Shown piece by piece: positions 24,301 to 36,600 of a DNA stretch of 64,000 nt. Both the position numbers and the translations under genes were made by a program. Each line of letters opens with the position of its first letter. Within the stretch, counting starts at the first letter, position 1. A model generated the notes under the pieces. The model was not told the DNA's origin. It saw only the letters and a list, made by a program, of their open reading frames with translations, and searched no databases. This DNA comes from Datnioides undecimradiatus (lineage: Eukaryota; Chordata; Actinopteri; Lobotiformes; Datnioididae). The stretch lies in contig WARS01000090.1 of the NCBI GenBank assembly GCA_008933995.1, forward strand, positions 567,501 to 631,500, given 5' to 3'.

Positions 24301-26723
24301 AAACCTATTAAATACATAGATCTTTATGGTTATAACACTACTGTGTGTGCCTGCCAGTTATTTGATAGTATTTGTTCATTGAAAGGTTAATCTACATACT
24401 TTTTAAAATCAAAAACAGCAACTTGTGTAATAAACATGTTCAAAACAAGTCCAGCATTTGGATCTTCAGCAAAAGCCAAACTACGTCAGCTACTCAGCAA
24501 ACTTCAGAAACTTCTTCCCAAAGCATGCAGCGAGGTGTTTTTTCGTGAATTTGGTGTCGGGCTGCGACAGCTGCGACGTGCTGCCCTTGAAAAGCACAAG
24601 CAGGAAAATATTTGACGAACAAATATCCAGCCGCTGGCACGGATTCAGATGCTCCCTCGGCAAAGAAATGCACCGCAGTCAACAGCCCTCCACGAGGAAA
24701 GGACTAAATTTATGAAACATATTATATTTCTGTTAAGACAGCATAAGTACATTTAGGGCAGGCTGCCCAACAGTGTAAGTGCAGGGTAAATCTCGACTAG
24801 CAGGCGACGCTGCCTAATGGCCAAAATAGGTTGAGGCTGTTACTGTCAAACAGAATTGCTCTGGGTAAAGCGGTGCACTCTTGATTTACACTTAGCAAAC
24901 TACTCCACTAATCATTACTGCCCAAAATGCAATACAATCACAGCTTTGTAACAGTACAAACCCAGAGACATTCATTCAAAAGACAAATGTAAAGTCTGCC
25001 TCTGCCGTAGCCTCCCTCAAGTCATTTGTGGTTTAATACACCAGTAGCGCTCAGACGGTGCTTTCAGGTTGTACACAACATCTGTCATCAGTTATGAATG
25101 CGCAAAATAAACTGAGGCGTTAATATTTGTAGCATCTCAGTGCATCAGTTGAGCTCAAGGCAGGTCAGCTGGCAAACACTTGAAATCAAACAGCAGGTGA
25201 CACGTAACCACATGACAGCCACAGAGAGCCGTCCTGGCAACCGGCAATAGTAGTGAGCAGTGCACAGGCTGCTGGAAAGGGACTGATACATCGCAGATCT
25301 ACTCCAACTGCAGGAGATGCTGCCTTCCTGAGCATCTGAGTGAAGCATTTTGTGCCTTTAAAGTACATTTGAGTCACACTCGAAGCATCTGATGAATACC
25401 TTGCAATACAAAAAAATAGCCATTTTTTATACATAAAATGATATAAAGTGACATCAATACAAATGACTGTAACTTATAATAAATTCAGATTTTGCTCCAA
25501 TCTGCACAACCCATGCACGAACAGGTCCAGCTGGCTTTAAGCTACCATCTTTATCAGGAAAGGCTGACATATATTCCTTTTATTAGAAAGCACATGCTTA
25601 GTTCTGTGACTCGAATGTAAAGTAACAGTAGTGCATGAGAGCCATAAACTGGGGTACCATGACAACCAGTCACGTGCTGACCATTCAAAAAGCTAAAGTT
25701 GCTCCTTGTTATGAAGGAGAAACAAACACAACATTATCTGCCTGATTCTGCCACCTACTCTGTCAACACTGAACTTTTACCCAGTCTCAATAAACTCAAA
25801 CTGTGTTGCGGGTGCTGAACAGCAGACCAAACAGGGAGCTGCTTCCTCTCACTAGAGATGCCTGCCTCCCTCCTTAAATGACAGCAGGCTACTGAAAATT
25901 CAGCTGTGGATCCCAGAGCCTATCAAACCATAAAACTTTCACACGAGAACATCCCAGCCTGTTGAGCCACCAGTCTCTCCCGGCTAATATACATTTTTGT
26001 AAAAACCAACGTGGGTGAGTGATTGCAGCACTAACTAAAGATGAGAGCTTCACAACAATGACCACCGTTTTAGCGTTTTTACAACAAACAGCAGTTGTGC
26101 GAGTGTGTCTTTAAGCCCTGCCAGTAACGCACACACAGAGGGGGGAAAAAAAATAAAAACACAGTGCGGCCTCAAAATAGCGCCGCCATCAAACATACTG
26201 TTGGTTTGGTTTGCTGAAGACCACCAGCTAACGTTAGCAAGCTAGCTAACTAGCAATACCGACCAAACGGAGCTGGGTTGAAGTGCTAGCAGCTAGCTTA
26301 AGCTGATTTGCTCCGTGTGCAGCATAGTTTTTACTGATAAACGAAACCAGGCGGAGCTTTCACTTGCACCGTCTAAACAGCTGTGGATTTTATTGTGGAG
26401 TGGGTGTGTTGGGGGGAAATGCACGGCAAGATTTGACAAAATACAAGTAGAGGACCAGCTACATAGCTTAGACTAGCATATTTGGCTAGCTGACGCGTAG
26501 CTAGCTAGCAAGTCAAACTCTCTTTGATAACGTTACAGAAAAAGGCAGCCCTTTTCCGGAAGTGCATTGCTTATTTTGATTTACACAACTGCACGAGTCC
26601 ACCTAAAACATAATTATTCGTACCACATAATGTCCAGTGCTTTTCTGCCCAATGCAAATATAATGTTTTACGAAGTAGAATGTAATATAAACACCAATGT
26701 TTTAATTCCTACCCACCGCTCAT
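18234..26723 (-). CDS. sp2: sp2 transcription factor, 8 coding exons, complete
   Basis: Nuclear Sp/KLF-family factor. Eight exons total 1827 nt, encoding 608 residues plus stop (human SP2 is 613). N-terminus [20 protein letters not shown], then the Sp box [14 protein letters not shown] (about 34-47), long Gln/Thr/Ala-rich activation regions, the basic patch GRRGRKKKA, a Btd box CTCPNC (500-505) and three C2H2 fingers (522-544, 552-574, 582-602), ending KTHINTKNL. Finger 1 has RKTSLLRAH, with Leu where Sp1, Sp3 and Sp4 have His; that substitution is specific to Sp2. The start was set at 26723 because exon 1 contributes ATGAGCG, which joins the next exon to give [11 protein letters not shown], closely matching human MSDPQTSMAAT. 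Met8 (22561) has the stronger Kozak context and could be an alternative start. Confidence 0.97.
19088..19281 (-). CDS. sp2: sp2 coding exon 7 (zinc fingers 1 and 2)
   Basis: 194 nt, residues 511-575. Finger 1 has C522, C527, H540, H544 with helix RKTSLLRAH; finger 2 has C552, C557, H570, H574 with helix RSDELQRH. Linker TGERP. Confidence 0.98.
19423..19600 (-). CDS. sp2: sp2 coding exon 6 (Btd box)
   Basis: 178 nt, residues 452-510. [13 protein letters not shown], then [20 protein letters not shown] containing the Buttonhead box CTCPNC. Confidence 0.96.
20025..20319 (-). CDS. sp2: sp2 coding exon 5 (Ser/Thr-rich region)
   Basis: 295 nt, residues 354-451. A variable Ser/Thr-rich part is followed by the conserved [20 protein letters not shown] and [17 protein letters not shown]. 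Confidence 0.95.
20998..21216 (-). CDS. sp2: sp2 coding exon 4 (Gln-rich region)
   Basis: 219 nt, residues 281-353. [20 protein letters not shown] and [20 protein letters not shown] match human SP2 closely. Confidence 0.96.
21454..22209 (-). CDS. sp2: sp2 coding exon 3 (Sp box and Gln-rich region)
   Basis: 756 nt, phase 0 at both ends, residues 29-280. Begins [20 protein letters not shown], the Sp box; contains [19 protein letters not shown] and [15 protein letters not shown] segments matching human SP2; then the basic [11 protein letters not shown] patch and a Pro-rich stretch. Confidence 0.97.
22499..22575 (-). CDS. sp2: sp2 coding exon 2
   Basis: 77 nt, residues 3-28, [20 protein letters not shown] then STASTQ. 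The acceptor is preceded in the transcript by (TG)11, G, T6 and CCAG. Confidence 0.92.
22576..26716 (-). other. sp2 intron 1
   Basis: 4.1 kb. Starts with GCTAGC-rich sequence (26230-26520) and ends with the TG/T tract at 22580-22608. A run of ATTT-rich, mostly non-repetitive sequence lies between. No supported internal gene. Confidence 0.7.
22587..22608. repeat. (CA)11 microsatellite at sp2 exon 2 acceptor
   Basis: In sp2 sense this is (TG)11, followed by G, T6, CCAG and the exon. Confidence 0.95.
26717..26723 (-). CDS. sp2: sp2 coding exon 1 (7 coding nt: ATGAGCG)
   Basis: Only two codons and one base lie before the GTGGGTAGG donor at 26716. The in-frame join to exon 2 restores the conserved vertebrate N-terminus. 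A 14-codon upstream ORF ends across this ATG. Confidence 0.8.
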
Positions 26724-26764
26724 GACGACATTCGCTCTCCGCGAGCCTTGAAGACCGAGCCCAT
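26720..26764 (-). other. Upstream ORF overlapping the sp2 start
   Basis: ATG at 26764-26762, 14 codons, TGA at 26722-26720. The stop overlaps the sp2 ATG (26723-26721) as ATGA. An in-frame second ATG lies at 26731-26729. It matters only if transcription starts upstream of 26764. Confidence 0.5.
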
Positions 26765-26950
26765 GGAGGAATCCGCCCGCGCTGCTGCACCAATCCACGG
26801 ACAATGGAACGTTGAAGGACTTCCCCGATGACCAATCAGCTCGAGGTGTCTTTGTGATTGAAATTTAACTAAGCCAATCACAATGAGATATTTTTGTACG
26901 TCAGTCGATGGATGACGATTTGACCAATAGGATGTCGAGATTGCTTTCCG

Positions 26951-29900
26951 AGGGGTGTTTCTAAAGGATAAACCTCGAACAAGCTAGAGCCCTATTACAG
27001 CATGAATACGGCTTCACTGACGTCCCTAACGACCAATGTGAGCATTGAGGGGCAGTTCGGTCAAAGCAAGAATGACAACTGTGTTGATCAATGAGCTTTG
27101 AGTCGCTCGTGTGTGACCCGTTTAAATTGTCCCCATGTTTCATTACGAGGAGCAGTCCGTTATGTGTGATGACACAGTCTGCGCTAAGCCAGTAAACGGA
27201 TTATAAGTTTATTTTAAAGCTGCGGCCGTGAACATACCATATTACAATAGTGTATTTCCTGGCTCGCCAATGTCTTGCTCGTGGCAGTTACACCTGGTTC
27301 AAACATGCAGCCACTGGTATGCAAGCTGTTGTCTATTGAATCCTATTGTTATTCAATACAACCTGCACAATAGGTTGTAGTTTGACCCTGAAAGGCTCTT
27401 TGACCCAGTATTCGGCTGTATGTTTGTTTATTAACAACATGTCCAGCAGTGAATACAGCATTGTAGTCATTAGTTTACTGAAAACAACAACACTCTGATG
27501 CCCAAGCCTAACAAATCATCATACTGTATGATATACTGATGTGAAAAGTGATGGCCCAGGCAACTTTAAACCTGCTTTTATGGTCCACAAAAGTACACAG
27601 ATCCTATATTTAACGTAAAACACCAATATCACAATTTAAAATGACTCCATAACAAGTAAAAGCCTAAAGTGTCTAAATCTAAAGTGATGCACTGATGCAG
27701 AAGTTGTTTGAAATAGATCCCATGAAGCTGATTTGACTGTAATAACTTTACACACGCTGAAGTTCAGGCCCCTATTAAAGGGTCATAGACTAAATCTGAG
27801 GGGTTGTGAGATGATTAATGGATGAAAAGCCAAGGAAAGTGTACTGCTGTTAAAAATCACATTCATATTTATTTCACTTTTCCCTAATCTTTGCTTTTTA
27901 TGTATAAAATATTGTCTGTTTATTTCAATGTATCGAAGTTGGCTGTCAAATAAATGCGCTGGCGAACGCAAACTCGACTACAATAGGGTAATAATAATAA
28001 TAATAATGTAATAATGTTGTTTGCTAATATGTTACATGTATGTGGTATGAAATATGTGTTCTGCCCAAAGGTGGATAAAGAATAAACTGATGCATGTTGA
28101 ACATCAAACAGTTTAGTTTAGCAATCAGTAACGTTTTTATTTTTTAAAGTGTGTGACTTACCTAATTATTTCATTGGTCGTGGAGACACATGGTTTATTT
28201 TCCAACACAGCACACACCAAAAAGATCATGAGACTCTTTTTTTTTTTTTTTGGTCCCAACGTGGCCAAAAAGCTGACTGTTAAATGTAAATACTAAGGAA
28301 AACGGGTCTGTTTTGTTGCTCCCTTTAGTCAAACTCAAACTGGTGACTTGGACTCAGAACAGATTTGGACACTGAGGTCTTGGTACTTGTCTGTTTAGTT
28401 GGGTGTCTGGCCACAACCCAGCGAGAAAGGCTGACATGATCCCAGCTTTGCCACTGCGGGCCTTTCAGCCTGTAGAGGAAATGTTCCAGTCGCGGCTGTC
28501 GGTCCCATCCGTCGTCAACATCCACTGAATTGGCCCGCAGCACTTTCAGCCAACACGCAGGCTACGACGAGCTGTCCCTCTTTCTCATTGGATCGCTCCC
28601 CGTGACTCCTTTCACATCCACAATGCATGCAACCCTTTTCATATAGGCTTTTCCCAAAGAGAGCACTTGACCTTATTCACATACAGTCGTCTCTGTTTCT
28701 CCCCCGGCCCGCCCTCTCCCTGCATCACTGCAAAGGATTTTTAAAGTGCTTAGGAATGGAGAGTCCCGCTTTTAGCTAAAGCACTTTCTCCCTCTCCACC
28801 TCAAGTGTGCTGTAGTTGGCGGTGGAGGATGCAGATAATGTCTATCACCTTCTCCCCAGGCACCTTTGTGGAGAGCCTCCGAGAGAAAGGGCTGCATAAT
28901 TTAACTGGGATACCTCCCTTTTTTCACTTTACAGGCCTCGCGAGTGAGCCGGAGCATTAGCTGGAGACTTTTTCAGCCTTAAACATTTCAAAGCGAATAT
29001 AGCTGACGTTAAAAATTGAAACACTTCATGTGCCACAGAGCCTCAGAGAAGCTGTGAAACATCTTTAACGGTGTTAACTGCTGCAGCTGCATTCATAATA
29101 TCACGCATCCGTCTGCATGCTGGCCGCTAAAGAGTGTGTTGCATTCACTTGCTCTTGCCTGAAAGGTGACCGTGACACATGCTAGAGCTGAAATAAATCA
29201 GTCATTAAAGTCATGTTTATGGGGAAATGCCAACAGATGACTGTTTGTTGTTTTTGTTATTTAAGATTTAAGTTAGTAATGAAAGAGGAAAACTTAATTT
29301 TTATAGCATTTTTCAAAATAGAGGCTCCCGAGTGCTTCATAATAAATGACAAAAATGCGCAATAGTGCACAATATGAAAACTAGAATAAGTGAAACCATT
29401 AAAATAAGCAAATGTGTGTGATTTCTTTTGGAATTGAGGCAGGAAACACTGAGATTATGTCATTTCTTCCGGAAATTAGGGCGTTCTAGGACTGGACTGA
29501 CACAAGGAGGTGTTTGCATTTGATATTGGTGGTTATTTTAAAACCATACAAGTATTATTTATATTCATTTAATGCAAAATTGTCTGTTTTTAGGCCCAAA
29601 AACAAAGCAGGGATTCAGTATTTCTTACTGCGTTTCTGTTCATGTGAGCCCCTGTATCTCAGAAATATTAAATATTCCTACTCCTTAACATTCGAGCACT
29701 TGTAAACCACTTGGAAACAGGAGCGTAACAAAAAAAAGAAAAAAAAAAGTCTTGACTCAAGGGCTTACTTACTTATTTATGAAGCTTTCAACCACATCAT
29801 GCAGCCCCCTTCAGGGATGGTCCTTGTTCAGTTCACATGGAGATAGTTTAGCACAGTTGTTTTGCCACTGTGAGTCACATGATAACAAAAGACCATCTGC

Positions 29901-32900
29901 ATGACATAAGCAAGGCCGTGTGCTGTGAGTGAAAGTTTGAATTTTATGTTATGCTAATTTGATTTATTATTTTTTATAAACTATGGTCTAAAAAAAGGTT
30001 TTTACTTTGGAAAATCCTATTTCCACTGCAGGCAATATGCGTTTTTTGGTTTTCTTGCACTTTTTTAAAAAGATAAAGGCCATTATTGTGATATAAACAT
30101 GAAACTTGAAACACTTTAAACTGATTTTGATCAACAATCATACAATAATGAAAATGAAAATGATGCCACACACCAATATTTATTTTTTCTTCTTCTTCTT
30201 TTTTTTTTTTTTTTACTGAAAACGCTCAGCCGGTAGCCAGAATCAGGGTTCTGAGAAAGAGAATGAGCAAAACACACCTGGGCATTTCAACAAATAAAAC
30301 TGACAGGTAGAGACGAGTCATGGCAGATATACACACTCCGAGGCAGGGCACTGCGGGAAAAATGAGCCATTTGGGTGTAAACTCCCCGGCACGGTAAACG
30401 GCGAATTCTCAAAATCGTTCTGCCGCTCTGAGCAGATGAGTCTTGTCTTTATTCGCAAAACTCTACTTCTTTTACTTTCAGTTTCCTTAGACGACCCATC
30501 CACATAAGTGCATTAATCATAAGGACATGTACCTGATGCTGAAACATATATTGGACCCATCTTAACACTGAAAAGAAGCGACATGCTCCCCTTTTACTTT
30601 CCTTTTCCATCAGTTTCAATGAGCTTTTCGAAATGAAACAGTAAAGCCATCCGTTGGTCTTGTACGTCGCAGCTCTGAAGATGAACAGCAGCCACGGTAT
30701 GATGGGAGATCATGTCATGTGAGAGCAGCAGATATCAAACTATCTACCGTCGGGAGCCGCGATAGACCAGAATGCAATGCAACCCCAGGAGGTGTTGTGC
30801 TATGAGTATATATAGAGCTGGCAGCTAGCTATGTTGATTTAATTAAAAAACCTAATCTAAAGGTTGTCAAGAGCTGTTTGCAATGCAAAGGACATCTGAA
30901 ACTGACATTTGTCAGGATCTGAAGGTGGATTTGTTTTCCTTTTTGGAGAAACTCAAAGCAGCAGGACACCGTTACACTATAACAACAAGAAGAATGACCG
31001 TGACCAACTGAAGAGTGGGTTGATATTGTACTACCGATTGTAAAACAAAGGTGCAATCCTCTATGTCAGAGGAACAACAGCAAAACAGAAGTACGTAGCC
31101 CTGCAAACACCAGGTTTCCTGTAAAACAAGGCGATGCTGAGAGCTGTGATTGTCATTCAAACTGGTGACATTTGCCAACCGCTGCAGAAACAATGAGGAA
31201 CACGGCGGCGACTGAGTCAGTATTAGATCACAGAGGGGAACAGAACGTCCGACCTCAAAAAGATCTGGTGTTGTGCTCAACGAAGCCTGGTTGGAGAAAC
31301 AACGGAACAATCAAAGCCTTGCTGGCGAGAACTGGAGGCATGAATGAGCCCAACTGACTCATTCGTATGAGTGTACCTATAGATTTATCTGACATCTTCA
31401 TTTGATTGGACTAGCAACTGCTACCTCATGTTAAAGGGACAGTTTGTGTATTTTGAAGTGGGGTTGTGTGAATGACTTGTCCACAGTAGATGGTGGTAGG
31501 CAGGTCCCCAGTCTGAGAAGCAGCAGGAGCACTGGTGTAGGAAGCTGAACAATGTATTGATGTGGTTGCTGTGAGCAGCAAAATGAATTTTAGACACTTT
31601 TATAAAACTTAAGTGTAAGTTTAAGTATTTTATCTGCTAGCTGTGCAGTCGGACAACCTTCTTCACCTGGAAACTAAAGCCGATTGCATCCAGCTTTGTT
31701 TGTCTGATATCCACCAGACTCCTGAACATGGGAGGTGCTGAACTACAGCTGTGTGGATCGCTTGATTTGTTTCTGTCATTGTGTCACTTTGGTGTTTTAA
31801 AAAGGACTGATTGGGACAGTTTCAGAAGCAGCTCCCATGTTTTTCACAGTAAAATTACTGTTTTTGTCAATGGAGTCTGGTGGGTTTGAAGGGAACTTAG
31901 ATAGACATAACAGTTACGGTTTCCTGTCAGAGAGAGCTGTCTAATAGCAAAGTGAAGTGGTGAACATATTCTAAATTTAGCCGACACTTATATTAATCTT
32001 GATGTTTCTGCTGCACCTGTCCATGGCAGTACATTGCATAGCTTCCTGCACCAGCACTCCTGCTGCTTCTTCAAGCTAATGAAGGTAACACACTGACTGT
32101 GGAGAAGTACCTCATACAAATCCACCTCAAAGGATCCAAACTATCCTTTTAACTTAGTTTTGGCAAATCAAAAGAAAACAATTCCCCCTTGACGAGCACA
32201 ATCCATGCAACCACTAGCTTCACCAGCTTGTACGCAGGGCACACCCTATATGGATCTCCAGTGACTGATGGGACACCACTATGTCAGATTAAATTATTTA
32301 AGTGATACCAAATGCAATCCGTTCTGATTAGCAAGCTAAAAAACACAATTAAAACATCCAAAGGTTGAGATGTTTATGCTTGAGTCACAGTAAACAACTA
32401 GTTTAAGTCGCAAGCAGAGAAAGTTGTAAAGGTCCCGTCCATGTTACAAGCACCAGAACTTAAATTTAAAAATAACTTTAAGCTAATTTAGGTATAAATC
32501 AGCACTGTTGCTAACATTGATGTTTCGTTTCCAGGCAGAAGAACCGATCAGGTTACCCCACACGGTGGCCTGTTAAACTGTCCCAACGCTCAGTGAATAG
32601 CCTCTGTTGCCCTGCCTCCGTGTGTACATCTGTCCTGAGGGCAACTTTTAATCCAAAAACCCTCATTTTGACAGACTGGAAGGAAAAACAAGGAAACGGC
32701 AGCAAACAACAGTTGTACAAATTGACCAGTGCATTGTGTTTTAAAAGTCCAGTTCAGCACGTTCAGGAAATTCTGCAAACCGAGTTCGTAAATCAGGATC
32801 TCCTTTTGTTTTTCAGACCAACGTGTTTTGCAGGTGAGAACGTCTCTGCAGTCCCTCTGAAGACGAGGCTGAGTCCTCTGCATCTGAACATCTCATTGAC

Positions 32901-33496
32901 AGTCCCCCCACCCCTCCCCCACCCCACCCGGCTACTGTCCAACTGCAAACACTCATCCCTCTTTTTGTTAGTCCAAAGCAAGAGAGAGACGGGTCCATCC
33001 AAGTCCAGCTGGACACGGTGATTTCCAGGGACTCTGATTGGCTGATGCTGGCAGAACCAGAGCAGATCAATCCTCCATACAGAAACCTAGGAGAGATACA
33101 GGTTTTAGGATAAAGCTGGAGTCACATTTAATCAGATGTGTTGACAAATAGCCAAATGTCTTATGAATGAATAGCTACAGTCGCATGATTAACCTACTTT
33201 ATCTAACACATGACACAGTTTCACCTCCTCATGCGTAAAAGTCAAAGGCTAGAAAGGACTTGTCGCTTATATCATGCCTCAAATTGCAGAACTGTACGTA
33301 ACGTGAAGAAAATATAATAAAATGCCAAGCAACAACAAACATATTGACATATTAATATGTTTCCTCACATGCAACTGAAGGATCAAACCATTTCTAGACT
33401 CCTCCCGCCTATGACAACTAGCCGTTCGCTCCAAGATCGGACAAAACTTCGCACAAACTCATCCAACACTCACTTGAGTTGAGAAGATCTCTGCTG
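26951..33496 (-). other. Interval between socs7 stop and sp2 promoter
   Basis: Presumably holds a socs7 3' UTR of unknown length, then spacer. A MITE-like element occupies 31431-32152. There is an (ATA)n run at 27990-28007, poly-T near 28231 and 30192, and a GC-richer block at 28650-28960 with no ORF. Several minus-strand AATAAA words exist (for example near 30179), but none can be assigned. Confidence 0.5.
31431..32152. mobile_element. MITE-like DNA element, copy 1
   Basis: Begins TTAAAGGGACAGTTTG and ends CAAACTATCCTTTTAA. The outer ~70 bp at each end are imperfect inverted repeats (both include a CTCCACAG/GTCCACAG block). TTAA at both ends would fit a piggyBac-type target. No transposase ORF, so non-autonomous. 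Confidence 0.6.
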
Positions 33497-33617
33497 CTAC
33501 GTCTGCGACTCGGCCTCTTGCTCCGCTCCCACCACCCTCCGGATGCTCTTGATTGACAGGTACATCTCCTCCTCCGGGTCGTAGTAATAAAACTTACTCA
33601 GGTAGGATATTAGCGGT
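33497..33617 (-). CDS. socs7: socs7 exon 9 (SOCS box end and stop)
   Basis: 121 nt with TAG at 33499-33497. PLISYLSKFYYYDPEEEMYL then SIKSIRRVVGAEQEAESQT. The tail after YLS differs from the human one. Confidence 0.94.
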
Positions 33618-36600
33618 CTGGAACGACAAACGACAGTCACTGATTTGTCCCTGCTGTTGGTGCTGACCGTGCTGTCGAATCGGAATCAGCGCTCAGCGTA
33701 GCGGAGTGTTAGCATCGGGCTAGTTTTGCATAGCTTTGCAACTGCATCACTGGACAATAGGAGCCGACGCTGCCTGAATTCCTCAGGCAGCTTCCTGAGA
33801 ATGGACAAGAATGGGCTCCTGTGTTTAGCTTTTTTTTTTGGTTGGGTACAAACAAATTCTCCTGCGGGTAAATTTATGCAGAATTGTAAGCGTAACAACA
33901 AGCCCTCTGTGTCTCTGTTCCTTCTCTCTAACTGAATTATATGCTTGGATTTGTCCAGATCTGTTGGACAAACAATAAGAACCCAGCTGAAGGCTACGCC
34001 GCAGAGTTAGTGTGGTTAGGTTTGAGGAGAGCCTGATGTTTGATCTCACATACTATACCAGTGACGTCTTGTAAATACTGAGACACCGGATCAGGTTTTA
34101 TGCGTTCTTATGCGTTTCTTGTGTTATGGTTCGCGTACATTCAAGCAGCTGGATACTGAGACGATCACATGACTCTGTAGGAGCAGGGTACCTGGGCAGT
34201 GGAAGCTCCTGGATGTGGTCGATGCGGACTATTTGTCGTATGCAGAAGCGACAGAGGTGCTGTAGCGACTTCACGTTGCTGAAGCGAGATACGGGATACA
34301 GCAGCTGGACCGGGGTGGGAGGAAGCCCTGCAACACACACACACACACACACACACACTTGGTCTTAGTATTACTGCATTTAATCTTATTTTCCATCACC
34401 TCCTGTTAAAGGATAAGGCAAACCAGATTTTCAGAAGCAAAACAAGCAAATTAACCTTTTCTATCTCACTCTGTTTCCCACTTTTCTGATGCCACAAACA
34501 CATATTTTGCAGGAAAGCGTTCAGCAGAGTCCACCTCACTAAAGATGCAACAATCTAAGTGATAGGATATCTGCTCTTTGAGTAATAACCAAAGGCCTAA
34601 TCACTGTGAGCTTGACCGATGTGACCCCGGAGTCACGCAGCAGTTAGCATCACCATGGAAACCATTAATGGCAGGTGGGAATGCACAGCTGATTGGGATT
34701 TGATGATTAAACTCCTTTCCCCAGTTTTCCAGCTTCTCGCGCTCCTTCCAGACACTCCTTCCATGCAAAGTTAACACAGCAACAAAGTTTTAGGAGGTCA
34801 ACGTCCATCATTCGCACCATTCACTCAAATCTTAACCTAAACCAAAGCGCTAAGCCGATCCGGTGGAAGGACAAGAACACAGACTTGTTTACTGTGAAGA
34901 CATAAGATAGACACACGCAGATGCATTCTCACAATCATAAATCATGCACAGGCTCAATGCAGACACACCGGCACTCGTATACATTCGTACGTACTCCCCT
35001 CCGTCTCTTAAGGCACTTCTCACTAAGTGGCAGCTCGCATCCATTTTTGATCGGCGCGGGCTGCGCGCGGATACGTGACCTATATTGTACCTGGGACTCT
35101 GGAGCGGAGGAAGTAGAGGAATTTGCCGTTCTTGGAGTGCATGATGGCTCGCTCGATGAACTCCACCACCGAGTGGCAACGGTCCTCAAACTTCGGGTGA
35201 CACCACAAGCTGAACGTCCCTGGGGGTTAAGAGAAATGTTTGTCTTCACGTAGCACATGTAGCATTTTATCATCTATAAATCATGCCCACATTAATTATG
35301 AAACACTTGTATAACTACAGTAAACACATCCTGCGGGTTACCAGTCTCTAGCAGAGTTGACCCTCTCTGATGTTTTGTGCGATTTTGTATTTCTTTCACC
35401 CATAATGTTTTAAAGTCCAGTTGTAGCCGTTTATAATCTGCTGCTGCATGCAAGACCTTGTGAAGAGCTTCATTCTGATTGGCCCAGCAGTGAAAAGTGA
35501 TGCACCTAGACCTTGCAACAGTAGAGCTGCACAAAAACTGTTAAAACGCCAGCTTGTGCAGTTTTAAGAAGGAACACGCAGTCCTGACTTTAACTTCCTG
35601 GAGAAATGCTACTTCTGGGAAAACAATGCATCTTTAATGACAGGCTGGCTGGAATAGAAACGTCCACCAATGAAACCTCAGATTTCCATTTCTCCTTTCC
35701 ATGCTTGGATTTCTGGGGATTTTTATGTCTGATGATATCTCGTCACATGTAGCTGAGCCTCAGGTATGTCTCATTATTGTCATTTCAGTCATCAACCACT
35801 TCATAACACTCACCGACACACCAAGGAGTCATTTCTGTGGCGTTTCTCCTGTATGTCTTTTTTTTGTTTCGATAACTGCGATAAACAGTTCGGCCCTCAG
35901 CTTCGTGACAACGGTTTATATGACAATATCTGTTTGTAAGGATTTCATTAAGACGTAGGACAGCTTTCTCGACCCATAAAGGAGCATTTAATCCTTCAGC
36001 GTCTATGGAAATGTGAAAACACACACACATTTATCATCAGTCTCAGTCAGTATTACTACACTGGATTAACACCCTACCCCAGTTCTTTGTATGAGTGTTT
36101 ATGATTAATCGTTTGACTAAAGCACTAGTTTCTTGCTGTAATTTACAAAGGAAAGCAGCTGATTAGCGTAGCTTAGCATGAAGACTGAAAACGAGGGCAA
36201 AGAGCTAGCCTAGCTCAGTCCAAAGTTAACAAAACCCATCAACCAGCATCTCTGAAACGTATTAACACGCCATATAAATACACATTAATCAGAAAATGCC
36301 ATAGTCATAGGGTCCATGTATCAGACCTCAACATTAGGCAGCATACCATTACCACTACCATAATTACCACCCAGTCGACCTGATGCCTTCAGGGACCTGG
36401 TTAGTAATCCTGTCTTTTCCCCATACAGAGACTTGTATTATCTCTTTAGAACTAAGCAAACCCAAGCAAACCTAAAATACTAAAATATGAAGAAGTTGAG
36501 TCCTCATTGTACAACAGGAGATGTTCTCAGTTGATACAAATGTTAGCATGCTAACATGTTTACAGTGAGACCGCTAACATGCTCATGTTTAGCAGGTGAT

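Larger units (their letters stand above)
26717..26950 (-). promoter_or_regulatory. sp2: sp2 promoter with spaced CCAAT boxes and 5' leader
   Basis: CCAAT on the plus strand (ATTGG in sp2 sense) occurs at 26790-26794, 26832-26836, 26874-26878 and 26924-26928, all in one orientation, with start-to-start spacing 42, 42 and 50; another lies at 27033-27037. The DNA next to exon 1 is CpG-rich. This is an NF-Y-type promoter by motif; the start site is not determined. Confidence 0.6.

Noticed and set aside
13550..26254. Shared GCTAGCTAACTAGC word near the abcc10 and sp2 promoters as a common regulatory site
   Set aside because: GCTAGC-rich words are common in fish genomes and also occur at 3580-3595 inside an abcc10 intron; no support for function.
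28741..28790. AAAGTGCTT/AAGCACTTT hairpin with a miR-17-like seed
   Set aside because: Only about 9 bp of stem and no extension on either side; not a plausible pre-miRNA.
32590..33021. Overlapping ORFs of 97 and 142 codons on both strands
   Set aside because: No domain, no codon structure, lies downstream of socs7; probably 3' UTR or spacer.
35701..35958. 85-codon plus-strand ORF within socs7 intron 6
   Set aside because: No homology, no flanking gene signals, AT-rich intronic composition.
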